From contig JAITYX010000042.1 in assembly GCA_021018815.1 (NCBI GenBank), positions 3,177,001-3,241,000 of the forward strand: a DNA stretch of 64,000 bases, read 5' to 3'. The position numbers and the translations under genes were made by a program. Origin of the DNA: Talinum fruticosum (lineage: Eukaryota > Streptophyta > Magnoliopsida > Caryophyllales > Talinaceae). Below are positions 1 to 12,507 of the stretch, in pieces. Within the stretch, counting starts at the first letter, position 1. Each line of letters starts with the position of its first letter. The notes below the pieces were generated by a model. The model saw only the letters and a program-made list of their open reading frames with translations, searched no databases and was not told the DNA's origin.

Positions 1-2739
1 GTCAAAGTCAAACTACATTGAAATTCATGGTATAGTGACATACTCATCTTACATGCCTTTCTGTGCATACCAATTTAATTTACCCTCTCTCTTTCCATTT
101 CTTCTATTAATAACTACTTTAAATTCTTCTACTAAAAAAATATTTTAAATTTAATGACACTTCTTCATTTCATGATATATATTATTTTAATTTTTTAATA
201 TTTATTATTTTATAATCTAAGGGCATATTTTTGATTAGTTCATCAATTTTTTAATTAATTTTTTTATCTCTTTTTTATTAACTTTTTTATTTTCAATGAA
301 ATTTCGGGATAACTTGATCTTTTAACACAAATTTTATTATTAATTTTGTATTTTTTGAAACTATTTTACAACCCAAAAAGGAGAAGTATCGTGGAACGGA
401 AATAATAGTTCCTAAAAATATTTTTATAGAGTTATATATTATAAATCTTTGTAGTAACTTGTTCAAAATTACGGAGTTATTGTAATTCACAATTATTTTT
501 CTTCCCTAATTTGTTATAATAACTTAAAAGCGATAAGTATTAATAATTTAATTTTCATACAATACCATATCATAATTATAACCATCATTACTGTAAACAC
601 ATACCTAAAATTAATTATATAATTAATGAACTCGTATCTTATCAAAACCAACTAGGGCACGAAATATTTCATCAACTTAATTAAGTATATATATATATTT
701 TGTCATTTTTCTTAAAAAGATTAAAAAAAACCGAATTCACAATATTAGATAGGTTCGAGTGGAATAGTAGTAATTTAAGTAAAACGTATAGAACAATTTA
801 ACCACATTAAAAACAATCCTTGTGAAAAAAGAAATAAATAGCAAAATTTTGTACCTCAAATAACATAAATAGTATTTATGTTAAGAGTGATAGAGTTAGT
901 ATATATCGACACTCACTTTGAATTTTTATCAAATATTTCCCATCCTATTTTCTATTCAAAAACTCGATTCTTACTAATAAAAATTATACTAAAAGTATGC
1001 CGACTAATTGTAATTGGTTTATTCTAATTTTTTAATCAAAAACCCTGATTTTGATGTTTATATTTTTCGTCTAATTATATTACGTCGTGTTAGTATCCAT
1101 TTATTTAGTACATCTAGAATGATTAATTTTCTATACTCAATATATAAATCGCTTATTTTATCCATATTTTTTGTTGGGATGATTTAATTTAATTTGTCTA
1201 ATTGAAAAGGCCAAAAAACCATGGACAAATTCAGAAAATTTCCCAAAATTATGGGTTCAAGTCAAAATAGAAAGATGTTGACATTTTTGGACCCCAACTT
1301 AGGCCATTGCCTCCCCTTTGAAGCAATTTTATGGCTTTGTCAATTAAATTTATGCATTAAAAGGTCCCATTAATTGTACTTGAACTAGTGAATGGCTAAA
1401 TATGAGTATAATAGCTAGGAAATGTGGGGTCATTTTCTTCCATTTTCCCATGCATGCATAATTTTGGGGAAAAATAAAATAAAATTTGAACAATTTCTCA
1501 AAAAAAGAAAAAAAAAAGTATAGTAAATTCCAGTTCATAAAGGCAACCTTAAGTGAAACTGCATGGCTAGGTGGGTTAGGTTTTTTTTTTTTTTTTAAAG
1601 TTTTTTGTTATTAGTAATTTTTCTTTGAGCTTTAGGTTTTTTCAAAACTTAATTTGTAGAGTGGAATACATACCAAAATATTATTATTATTATTGTGGTA
1701 TTAAGAAAATTAAACATATAATGGGAGTACAGCATATGTTGATGTGATTAATAATAAATTAACCATCTATTTACTCATTGAGAAACCTTTTACGATATAA
1801 ATTGTACAGCTTATAGGACTATCGTAATAGTCTTCTGAACCACAACCTAATTATGAGAGAGAGTTAAATATTAGGTAGGTAGGATTTATTCATTTCAACG
1901 TTAAAGCTACCGATAGATAGTAGGAAGCAGTAAATGGTAAAGAATAGTTATGAGTTGTAAGGAATTGCGTAAAAAGTGGTAAGAATCAACAATCGACCAT
2001 AAAAAGGTGTTAAGGAATTATAATTAAGCAATGTACTAATATATTCTAAAACGTTAAAAACACTTGCTAATACATTTTGATTCTAAATACATTAATAAAA
2101 TTGCATTGATGTACACTAACATAATACAATAATGTGTGAGATAATTAAATTTGATGGCTTTTGTATATTAGTTTCATTAATTAAATTATCAACCACTTAT
2201 ATTTTGATTCTATACTAGTATGATCCAATTTTTTTTTTAATTGTAAGGAATTGAAAAGTTATAAGTTTATAAAGGTATAAGAACTTGTAAATAAATATAA
2301 AAAATGGTAAAATAATTAAAAAAATTAGACGTAAAAAATTATAAATATTTGTAAAGAGTTATAGACAATTAAAAAATAAAAAATAACTATAAAAAGCTGT
2401 AGACTTATAAGATAAAACTTAAAAGAAAAAAACCATGAAAATATATAGCCATAAAGAAGGAATAAATTCATTTTGAAGCAGAAGGTGTGTCCTCCTCTTC
2501 ACATGCACTTGCTCTTTTTAAAATTATTAATTAATTTAATATCATAATTTTGTATTTTTAAAATTAAATTGTTTTCCAAATAACAAATGCCCCAAGAAAG
2601 GAGAAGGATACTTGCCTTTTAGTTGGCTAAAGTGCTTGTAGCATCTCCCCATGACTTTATATATATAAAAATAAAGATATTTAGATAACTTCAATATATT
2701 ACCAATAATATTAATATTATTTATATTAGTATGGACCCG

Positions 2740-2797
<58 letters not shown>

Positions 2798-3690
2798 TTT
2801 TTGTCATTTTTTATAATGAGAATTTGGTTGATTGTCATTAATTAAAGGTGTGACAACATTGCAAGTTAAAGGATGATATTATCTTATAAATGTTCATCAT
2901 ATATAGTGAGCATATATTACATGTCGAATACATCTATAAAAACTTACACTAATATGAGTAAATATATTAGTTGATATTATGACTCCTCTTTATAAAAAAA
3001 TTTACACTAATATAGTAATTCATTTTTAACTAAAAATAAGTACAAAGGTTAGTATAAATAAAGTTTAAATTTATATATTTAATTATTGATTTTTGGGTAA
3101 AATTAATAATATCTTCTATTTTTATCCCTTTCCGGATTTTTAATATATTTGTTTTAACAAAATTTATATCGTGTACCTAGAACTTGTAGTCCTAGCCTAC
3201 CTATAACGAAATGACATAGTAAGGGGAAATAGGGGCGGTTAGGGGGTTAAGGGTTAAAAATAAGATTTTTTTAATATTCTTTTTTCTGTCTCACGTCCAT
3301 GACAGAGGGAGGGAAAATAGGAGGGTTAGAGGTTAAAAATAAGAATTTTTTTTCCGTATTTTAGTATTGTGAGTTCATAAATCTAAAATCACGTATAGAA
3401 TCTATCGTTTTAATCTTCATATGGACACTAGAGTTTAGTCTACATATTTGATTTTTAAGTAAATTAAAATCACTAATTTTGAGAAAAGGATAAAAGAAAA
3501 TCCACCGAATTCCTAACTTCATGCAATTTTTTTTTTTTTATAAATACCTTCACGCAATTAATAAACAATTTCCATTTTTTTTCTTTTTACCTGATAAAAT
3601 TTGTTCCTCAAAAAAATCTTATTAAATAACTTCCGCCTAATACTTGTACTACTATTTCATCACCTCTCTCTCTCCCTCTCTCTCTATCTA
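1..3690. other. AT-rich intergenic region
   Basis: I see no gene here. Open frames are short, AT-driven and lack recognisable motifs. The stretch contains a (TA)n tract near 2.75 kb and, at about 225-410, a degraded copy of the Stowaway-like MITE found better preserved at 29.1 and 33.9 kb: the interior wording (cat/ttccaat, ttttaacac, ttttgtattt) matches but the ends are lost. From about 3.66 kb it becomes CT-rich, which is likely the start of the 5' leader of the next gene. Confidence 0.7.
2743..2793. repeat. (TA)n microsatellite
   Basis: About 25 uninterrupted TA units in intergenic DNA. Seen directly; no function is suggested. Confidence 0.97.
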
Positions 3691-3911
3691 AAACAGAGAG
3701 GCAAGCCCCATAGTCGAGAGACAGAGAGAGCAGCACTGAAACCCTTCTCTCTCATTCTCTCTTATTCGAAATGCCTATTTAATCAGATAAAATTCTGGAA
3801 AAGAAGTGCTGAATTTTGGGTTGCTGCCCATTTTTTTACAAAGGAGATAGGTTTGATTTCTTAGCTTTTTTTTGGGTGAAGCGAAGAAGGACGAGTAAGA
3901 GGAGGAAGAAG

Positions 3912-4045
3912 ATGAAGAACGATGAAGAACAAAGTCGATTTTTGTTTGGGATATCATTGACTAGCAGACCCAAATGGCATCAATTTCTCATCTGCTCTTC
4001 TGGGTTTTTCTTTGGCTACCTTGTTAATGGCATCTGCGAGGTCTC

Positions 4046-4128
<83 letters not shown>

Positions 4129-7100
4129 AATTCTGATGATTTCCATATCATTAACTTGAGAAAATTCCTAGTAACAGATATGGGTTTGCTGCAATTTGAG
4201 TGTTTTTCCATTGAAATTTTGTTTTACTTGCATTTTTCTTGATCACCAAGCGGAGAATTTTCAGTTTCTCTCTCTCTGAATTTCTCCTTTTTTAATTTGT
4301 ATTTTTGGTTTTTGGCTGTATGTGGGATCTGTAACAGCCTGGCTCTGCATTTTTCTGTTTACTCAATTGTTTTATCTCACTAAAAATTTCATTGATTAGA
4401 ATCTTGCATGTCTTGAATTTCTGAATCTCTGTTAAATCTTCAAAATAATTGTTTAACATCACATGAGCAAGGATTTTCTCCAAGTAATTTTGGGAGGAAA
4501 AAAGACCCTTTTTTTCTTTATTTATGTTGGGGTGTAATTGTAGCCAAATCTTGAACTTGGTATTTATGCTGGTTTCAGGAATATGTATACAACAGGCTTC
4601 AATTTAGGTGAGTTCCTCAATCTGGGCACTGCTATTTTGTCATTTAATTTTGTGGGTATTAATTTATTTAGTTAAATTTTGGTTGGTAATTTGTGTTTTT
4701 TGAATTTTGTTTTTCAGCTATGGTTGGTACTTCACATTTATTCAGGGGTTTGTGTATCTGGCTCTGATATACTTGTATGGGTTCACCACCAAGCAAATGG
4801 TGAACCCATGGAAGACTTATTTCAAACTATCTGCTGTGCTTATGGGTTCTCATGGACTCACCAAAGGTTCATTGGCTTTTCTTAATTATCCTGCTCAAAT
4901 TATGTTCAAGTCCACCAAGGTAAATTCCATATAATTTGCTTGAAAACCTATCCTTCTTTTGGCTATCTTTGCTTTTTTCGACTTCATATACGAAACATTT
5001 ACTTCCTCTGTCTCGGAATGATGGTTTTAGTTTGAGTTTTTGAGGTCTTACTAACAAAACTTGTCTTGGGTAAGAGTATCATATGAGAACTTGTAAGACA
5101 TACGAAATTAAGTGTTTCGACGTCAAGGCCTAATGAAAAATAGGTCAGTCCCACAAAATTGATTTTGTGAGACAATCTCATGTATGAATTGACGTGTTCA
5201 TGAATGTTTTGGTCTTATTTTCTTATATAAAACATAATTTGAGATATTGATAGTTTTGGTCCAAAAGTCATTACAGTATTCCTAGATATTAGAGAAAAAA
5301 GTGGGGTGTGAAATATAAGTGTATGAATAAAATTGGGTCCCATAGTGCTTTTGCTTGTTATTTTGGATTGCTAGAGGCCCTGTCCCAAAATTGTGAGTTG
5401 TGACTCCTCTTATTTCCATAACTCCAGTGCTCATGGATTTTGTGATTTCAACATGGACAGGTTTTGCCCGTGATGATAATGGGTGCTTTCATCCCAGGTT
5501 TAAGGAGAAAATACCCTCCACATGAGTACGTATCGGCCACACTTTTAGTGTTGGGTCTGATCCTTTTCACATTGGCAGATGCCCAAACATCTCCAAACTT
5601 CAGCATCATTGGTGTTGTGATGATAAGTGGTGCCCTAATCATGGACTCTTTTCTCGGGAATTTGCAAGAGGCAATCTTCACCATGAACCCTGAAACTACT
5701 CAGGTGGTTCTCACTTCCTGATAGTAGTTTAATTCATAGACAGAACTAGCAAATAGGTCTGATTAATTTCATGTCAACTTTTGAGTTTGTGGTTGGTTGG
5801 TCTAATGAGTCAATCTTGGAAGTACGAGTACCACCAGTAGGAAATTTGAGGTCGGGTTGGATTCTGGTTGGGTTTGTTTGAGTTCTGGCCAAATTGGGTC
5901 GGTATGATCCGGGAACATTGGGGTCGGGTAATAAAGTACAGGGTTGCCTTTTAAGTTCTATTCACAGAGCACTTTTGAAGCGATTCAAGTATTCAACATC
6001 CAGATTTCATGACTCTCTTTCTGTTTATCCATGCAGATGGAGATGCTCTTCTGCTCAACGGTCGTCGGTTTGCCAATGTTGATCCCACCCATGGTTTTGA
6101 CAGGAGAATTGTTCAGAGCATGGACATCATGCTCTCAGGTTAAATTCCGATTTCACTGAGCAGATTTTGTTTGATTGCTTCGTACATTTCAGTGTTTTTT
6201 GTTTTCTTGCTTGACACATTTTGCTCACCTTATGCAGCATCCCTATGTGTATGGTGTGTTGGTTTTTGAAGCCATGGCTACATTTATTGGTCAAGTCTCT
6301 GTCTTATCTCTCATCGCATTGTTCGGCGCTGCAACTACAGCCATGGTAGATACTTTCCTTGTCCTCAGACTCTTTTTGTCAATATTTCTGATGGAGGCTT
6401 GTGTTTGTGTATGTTTTCATGGATTCTTCACTACAACACAAATTATTGCTGTCTTGACCTTCATTAAACCTTGATTTATGTACACTACTTGTAATCAATG
6501 TTGGTCAGACTTGACCACAAGCTGACAAGGTTAGTCAAGACGAAAATTGACTCATACCCTATTTCTCAACCCTAACAACTTGACCCAGTCCCAACTCAGA
6601 CTTGAAATAAAGTAACCCAACTTAGACACTACTTGCCCAAATTTGCTCAATTAATATCAAGGGCATTGGCTACAAGCGTTCTTTTCCTTTTCGATTGAGA
6701 TGAGTCTCAAAGGACAACACAATACAAATACGATGCAACCGTGGAGGGGGAGTCTAATATGAGACCTAATGTATTCAGAGACCAAGACTTCATTGGCAGC
6801 TCAACAAGCTTATTGAACAAACCAACCCTAGTGCGAATATAAATCGAGCTCAAAGTTTTCTCACACAAAAACAGACCAAATTCACATGAAATAAATTCTT
6901 GGCCGAGTCCAAGTAACATGGATTCACATCAATCAAGCAAAACACTGATGTAGCAATGCACTGATCTTAGAAGTTGGATTTCAGGTGACAACAGCAAGAA
7001 AGGCAGTGACATTGCTGCTATCGTACATGCTCTTCACCAAGCCCTTAACAGAGCAGCACGGAACGGGGCTGTTGTTGATAGCCATGGGCATCATATTGAA

Positions 7101-7248
7101 GCTTTTGCCTGAAAACAACTACAGACGCCAGAAAAGAGCTTCAATCCCACTCTCCATTGCAAAGGCTGAAGCTCCTTCGAGGGAGGCCAACGCAAACCGG
7201 TTGATGAAAGAAGAAGATGATGATCAAGAAAAACAGACATTGGTCTAA
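3912..7248 (+). CDS. UTR2: UDP-galactose/UDP-glucose transporter, UTR2/UTR4-like (SLC35B/UAA family)
   Basis: Multi-pass endomembrane nucleotide-sugar transporter of the UAA (SLC35B) family, expected in Golgi or ER. Seven coding exons, all with GT/AG borders and compatible phases: 3912-4040, 4579-4607, 4718-4919, 5461-5703, 6037-6138, 6238-6345, 6985-7248. Together they give an intact 358-residue protein, the usual length. The start is the ATG opening [12 protein letters not shown], because upstream residues are not family-like and lie in the CT-rich leader. Visible motifs include the N-terminal [19 protein letters not shown] membrane segment, [11 protein letters not shown], the lysine-containing [11 protein letters not shown] stretch, and [21 protein letters not shown] near the C-terminus, all typical of this family. 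The tail is cytosolic and acidic (EEDDDQEK). The first intron's donor GT runs straight into a long TC microsatellite. Substrate (UDP-sugar versus PAPS-like) is inferred from family resemblance only; the symbol follows the Arabidopsis paralogue. Confidence 0.88.
4042..4127 (+). repeat. (TC)n microsatellite at a splice donor
   Basis: About 40 TC units with two interruptions, beginning two bases after the end of exon 1 of the UTR2-like gene. The intron therefore starts GTCTCTCT. Confidence 0.97.
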
Positions 7249-9625
7249 GAATTCAGAACAGTTTAGTGATGTTGATTGAGTTAATACTGTGTTTAGTGTT
7301 CTTATATATCAATTCTGTTCTTCTAGAAGGGTAAATGGTTTAGAATTTAGACCTCCAGCCTCCCAAGATTTGAGTTAGAGAAAAATGAGATTAGCTGTTA
7401 ATGTTGAGAGAGTAAGTGAATATTTGAGTGAATATATATTGTTAGATTTCAAATATTGTTGATTTCAGTTGTTTTAATTCAAGAAAATCAATAAGAAAAT
7501 AATTATGTCAGTGTATGTCTAATATCTTATCAATTGCCTACGATAAATTATGTAAAAAAATCGTTATTATCCGGAAAAATATATCTATATACAAAAACAA
7601 CTCAACAAAGAATTTGAATAATCCGTGAAATCAACTCATATGTTAAATATTTCTAATTAAATAATCGTTTCAATTTTAACTTGCGAATAAACAAAAACTC
7701 TATTCATACAAACAAAAATATATTGGTTAGTCGATTTTGATTTTTATCAAAATTTTCTATTTTGTGGTGATATTTTTCATCCAATTATATCGTATTGTGT
7801 TTGTAAAAAATTTATATCCATTTTGTTATTATATCTATAATGGTTGGTGAATGAATGATTTCTTCTTGGTGTAAAATCAACACTAGTAAAACTAAGATGA
7901 TGGGATAATTTTATCAATCAAAATATCCTCCATTTTACAATACTTGTCGCTTTTACGCTGCGAGAGAATACTAAAAACTCAATGTGAAAATTTGTGTTAT
8001 AACACCAATTTATAAAAAGTGACAAAAGTTTTCGAAAAAGAAGAGAAAAATCAATTAATAAGGACAAAATTGATAAATTAGTCATTAATATATAATTAAG
8101 ATAGTAAAGTGACACATATGATAAAATAATAAAATAAAATTAATTAAAGTAACATATATGGTAAAACAGATTGAATATTAAGAATATAACAAATTATATA
8201 TATCTAAATTAAAAATAAATAAATTATTTGTCAAATTTTATTAAATTAATAATTCAAGTGCAGCAGAAAACAAGTTTAATTCAGTGCTAGAAAGACGTCA
8301 TAAATGACAAATTCAGTAGTGCAGCTACTTAAATTTCACCAAAGAAATAAATGCTTCAGGCATTTAAGTTTAAATTTAAACAAAGTGTTAATTTCTATGG
8401 CAAAGGCAGAATTTTGGGAGTTTTGAGGGATCAGCAACAACGTCAAAAGAAGAGGCCCCTCCTTTACATGCATGATGCCACTTGTATTTATCAACCATCC
8501 TCTTTTTATCGGTATCGGTTCAATTAACTACTCTCTCTGTTCGAAAAGATCTTTTATTTTAAACGGATATTCTTTTGAATCGTTAGTAGAGTTTAAAGAT
8601 GAACGTACTTCTCTATGTAATAACAAAACTTTTCGAGTTGTTAGTAGAATCCATATAATTTGTGTACTATGAGAAAATATCAAGAAAGTATAAAATTTGT
8701 GTTAAAAAATAAGTTGTCTAATGTTCCAAAAAGTTAATGAAAAAAGTAAGAGAAACAAAAAAATTTGGATGAAAATAAACCAATCTTTGGAAAAATTAGA
8801 CAAAAATAATTCATTCTTTTTCTAAAAAAATTACACATCAATCAATTATGGTTTGACATAATAATTTATTGACTTTAGATAAATAATTATACAAAGCCGA
8901 CGTGACAATTTAATTTACAACTGCCACGTTAGTTTTTTTAACGGAAAATAATTTTTTTCCTCAAAATTGGTCCCCATAATAATTAACCAAAACTTATATG
9001 TTCCATAATTATTTATCCAAAATTGTGACTTTCATAAATTATTATACTAAATTACAATGGGTACATATGCAATTTTTCTTTTTTCCTTAGACGTGAACAA
9101 TATGACTTTTGGGGGTATTTTTTTACAAAACTACCATTGAATTTGACTACCTTTCATTTACCGGGAAGCTAATTTGGTAAATGTAGATAGTGATTCGTTA
9201 TATTTGTTTGACTTTTTAAAAAATATAGACGAATAAAATGAAAAAAATAGATAGATATGGATGTGAGTATGAATAAAATCCACCCAAATAAATATCAATA
9301 TGGATATAATTGTATCCAATCCATATTCTATTCATTGTGATCTTCATAATCATGCCACAATTACTATTTTTTTCATAGAAAAAGAAAAAAATATTGAACC
9401 AAGAGGAAGAATTGGTCAAATTGACCAAGAGTCAGAAATTGTAAAACCACTCACTCAAAAAAAAAGAAAAAAGAAAGCTTATTTTTTTAAAAAATACCCA
9501 TATTAGTGTAATTAACTTTAATTATTATTAATCTCAGAAATTTACGCGTAAAAAAATTACGCGCTTTTAATTTACAGTACATTTACAGCTGGCAAACCTT
9601 GCGTGGACTCCAAGCGCCAAAAACG
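7249..9625. other. AT-rich intergenic region
   Basis: Spacer between the UTR2-like and ZFWD genes. It holds the 3' flank of the first gene and MITE remains at about 7.92-8.13 kb. No supported gene. Confidence 0.7.
7918..8130. mobile_element. Degraded Stowaway-like MITE copy
   Basis: The left end (tcctccattttacaatact) and the interior (aattgataaattagtcatta, then tagtaaagtgac) align by eye with the element at 33910-34167 in the same orientation. The right terminal repeat is not recognisable, so this is an old copy with uncertain borders. Confidence 0.5.
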
Positions 9626-9634
9626 TATATATAT
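9626..9634 (+). promoter_or_regulatory. Probable TATA box of the ZFWD gene
   Basis: TATATATAT lies in gtatatatattcccc. Downstream is a pyrimidine-rich leader with a telo-box-like tctagggttagg, then a splice donor at 9797/9798. Position and sequence fit a TATA promoter; the transcription start is inferred at about 9660. Confidence 0.5.
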
Positions 9635-9943
9635 TCCCCTCCAATGCCAGTTTTTTCTTCCATTCATCCAATTGCCGAGAGTCAAATTTTCTCTCTTCTC
9701 TGATCGATCGATCGACTTCTAGGGTTAGGATTTCGACCCTATATTCTTCAATTCGAAGTCTCTTACATCGCTTCTTGAGATCGACGCCCAAATTCAGGTT
9801 TGCTTATTAACATTCAGGATTTCAATTTGATGGCGGATTTTGATTTCTGGTTCCTGCCATGGCATTGCGCTTCTAGGGTTTCCTGGGTTCGTCCGTTACG
9901 GGTTCTAGATTCAGTATTTGTTTCAAGTTTTAGGGTTATACAT

Positions 9944-10109
9944 TTTGGTTTCAAAAAGGGGTTGAGCGTCAATCGTTTTTAGGGTTTCAATATGTTTTCG
10001 GCCCTCTATGGCTTCTACTGTGATTCTTTGGTTTCAAATAGGGGTTGAGCGTCGATCGATTATAGGGTTTCAACATGTTTTCGGCCCTCTATGGCTTCTA
10101 CTGTGGTTC
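9944..10109 (+). repeat. 83-bp tandem duplication in a 5'UTR intron
   Basis: Two imperfect copies (9944-10026 and 10027-10109) share, for example, ggttgagcgtc and ttttcggccctctatggctt. They lie inside the intron (about 9798-10270) of the leader of the ZFWD gene. Confidence 0.85.
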
Positions 10110-10276
10110 TTCAATTTTGATCGTGGATTTCCCAGAAAATCGGTGAATTTTGCTTGTGAAATCGATTACTCGGATCTGCGTTTTGTCTTTCGGGGTGAAG
10201 CCTTGCTTGGATTATTTGGTATTGCCTACTATAGTTGTAATTAGTTTGTGCCTCTACGTTTTCTATATAGAACAGG

Positions 10277-12507
10277 ATGGGTACTAAGGTGACATTGACA
10301 AGAAGAGATACAGGAAGAAATTCATTCACCTGGCATCGTAAATCTTCGGCTCCGGCCTCGGCCTCAGCCTCTGGAAAAATCTGCTCCTTTTGGTTGGCTG
10401 GAAACTGCACAAGAAACCCGTGTCTTTTCCGGCATTCAGAAACTGTTCCAACCACCACCAAACGGCATTCAGAAACTGTTCCAACCACCACCAAACGACA
10501 TTCAGAAACTGTTCCAACCACCGCCAGTTATGCTGCCCCGGTGAACCGTTCCGCCCCCAAACAGACCCACTATTCACATCAGCAACCGAAGGATGCCCCT
10601 AAGAAGGTTACTTCAGTCAGGAATGAAAGTACTGAGAAAACTCAATACAAGATATGTGAGTATTGGGTGACTGGAGATTGTGTTTATGGTGAAAAGTGCA
10701 AATATATGCATTCTTGGAGTTATGGCAATGGGTTGTCTAGGCTCACTCAACTTGAGGGGCACAAAAGGTACCGAATATAGAAATTGGTCAATGTCTATTG
10801 ATTCTGTCTTGTCCCTATGTGCTCTCTTTATTGTTTGCTGATTGTCTATTCTAAATTGGTGCTTACTGATTATGTTCCACAGGCTGTCACTGGGATTACT
10901 CTTCCATCAGGATCTGACAAGCTTTTCAGTGGTAGCAAAGACGGGACTGTTCGAGTTTGTAACTGTCATACTGGCGAGGTAGATCAACGCTTACATTATG
11001 GTTCTAATTGTTTAGACGTTAGGGAAAGCTTGGATGATATATATCATATGGTTTTGGTTGGTGCAGTGCATTGGTACATTTGAAATGGGTTCGGCAGTTG
11101 GCTGTCTAATTAGTGAAGGAGCATGGCTGTTTGTGGGAATAGAAAATGCTGTCAAGGTAAACTAATGCAATATCTTTGTTATTATGTCACTCAAGTGATT
11201 GAATTGCCTATGCGAGGATTATAAATATTGATTGGGCCTATGTGAGGATTATGAATATTGATTGGGCTTTATATCGGGTATGTTTCAGGCATTGAACATT
11301 CAAACTAATGCGGAGCTTACTCTTAGTGCCCCGGGTGGACAAGTTTATGCCATGTCTGCAACTGATGAAATGCTACTTGCAGGAGTTCATGTACGCCCTT
11401 CCCCTGACTTGCATATTTTATCCCCCACCCGTCCCTTTTGTCCTTGTAAAAGCTAGTGTTTGGGTCTCTAAGTCAAGTTTCTAGTTTCTTGGTCTAATTT
11501 CTTTCCCCTTGTTTTCTACTTCTGCAGGATGGCTCAATATTGGCATGGAAATTCAATGCTGGAACCAACTCATTTGAGGCAATTGCAATGCTGAAGGGTC
11601 ATGCCGGTGCAGTGGTTTCTTTAGTTTTTGGGGCTGGCCGGCTTTATTCTGGTTCACTGGATAACACAATAAGAGCGTGGGACTTGGAAAATATGCAGTG
11701 TATCCACACACTAAATCAGCATTCTCAAGTCGTGATGTCTATGGTTTGTTGGGATCAATATCTACTATCCTGTTCCTTGGATCAGACTTTAAAGGTAACC
11801 TCCTTTTCCCCTGTTTTAGATGTAGTCATCCTCAGTGCATTTAATTTCATTTGCACTTTTCTTACAATTTATTTTCCTTTCCGCCCAGATTTGGGCTGCA
11901 ACTAAAGCAGGAGATCTGGAAGTTGTTTACACTCATAAAGAAGAGCATGTATGTCATCTCTGCAAATTTCTTCCTTTATTGTGCTTATTTACCTTGATTC
12001 TCTCTATTCTAAGACGTTATCTCTTGCAACTTCCAATTGATTCTCGAAAATGATAAAAGAGATGACACTTTCCTTTGTCATCTCCCATCTGTGGCTTTGC
12101 CAAACATGCTAACCGTGAGGTATTTTCTGAGAAAATTCATGGCCTTAAAGAAATATTGTCTCTTGCTTTCAGGGCATTCTTTCTCTGCGTGGTATGTGTG
12201 ATGCAGAGGGTAAACCGATCCTGTTGTGCTCTTGCAATGACAACAGTGTGCGCCTCTACGAGCTGCCATCGTGAGTATCTAAACTATCCTTATCTCCTCG
12301 GATATTTGCATTCCACTCATTATGTATCTTGTTAATTGTGGTTTCTGATTTCACCAATGTAGCTTCATGGAGAGAGGAAGGGTGTTTACAAGGCAAGAAG
12401 TCCGAACAATTGAATTCGGACCAGGAGGCCTTTTCTTCACTGGCGATGGGACGGGCCGGGTGTCTGTGTGGAGACTATCTGGTGCTTTGCCTGATACATC
12501 ACCCTGA
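10277..12507 (+). CDS. CCCH zinc-finger WD40 protein (ZFWD / AtC3H48-type)
   Basis: Plant ZFWD protein: two CCCH fingers followed by a WD40 propeller, a family thought to act in RNA binding or protein interaction. Coding exons: 10277-10767, 10883-10978, 11067-11156, 11289-11390, 11528-11794, 11889-11948, 12173-12270, 12363-12507. Finger 1 is C36-x7-C44-x4-C49-x3-H53 (CSFWLAGNCTRNPCLFRH). Finger 2 is C127-x7-C135-x5-C141-x3-H145. WD blades follow, e.g. SDKLFSGSKDGTVRVCNC and GRLYSGSLDNTIRAWDLE, and the protein ends GRVSVWRLSGALPDTSP. The leader has its own intron (AG at 10269-10270) just before the ATG. Oddity: exon 1 ends CAC-AAA-AG before GT, leaving phase 2, while exon 2 (AVTGITLPSG) needs phase 0; one more A in the AAAA run at 10763-10766 restores the expected GHKK-AVTG and a 449-residue protein. 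Residues 54-84 are a three-fold 11-residue repeat between fingers. Confidence 0.87.
10433..10527 (+). repeat. 33-nt coding tandem repeat (3 units)
   Basis: Units start at 10433, 10466 and 10499, each encoding HSETVPTTTKR; the last diverges to HSETVPTTAS. They are almost identical at the nucleotide level, so the expansion is recent. They lie in the linker between CCCH finger 1 and finger 2. Confidence 0.97.

Noticed and set aside
3816..4242. Open frames ending in Ser-Leu repeats
   Set aside because: They are read-through of the UTR2-like exon 1 into the TC microsatellite, not real C-termini.
4990..5330. Possible MITE in UTR2 intron 3 starting cttcctctgtctcgg
   Set aside because: The left side resembles a Stowaway end, but I found no matching inverted right end or TA duplication.
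10326..10577. Minus-strand frames antisense to the ZFWD repeat (repeated WWLEQFLNA)
   Set aside because: Shadow of the 33-nt coding repeat on the other strand.
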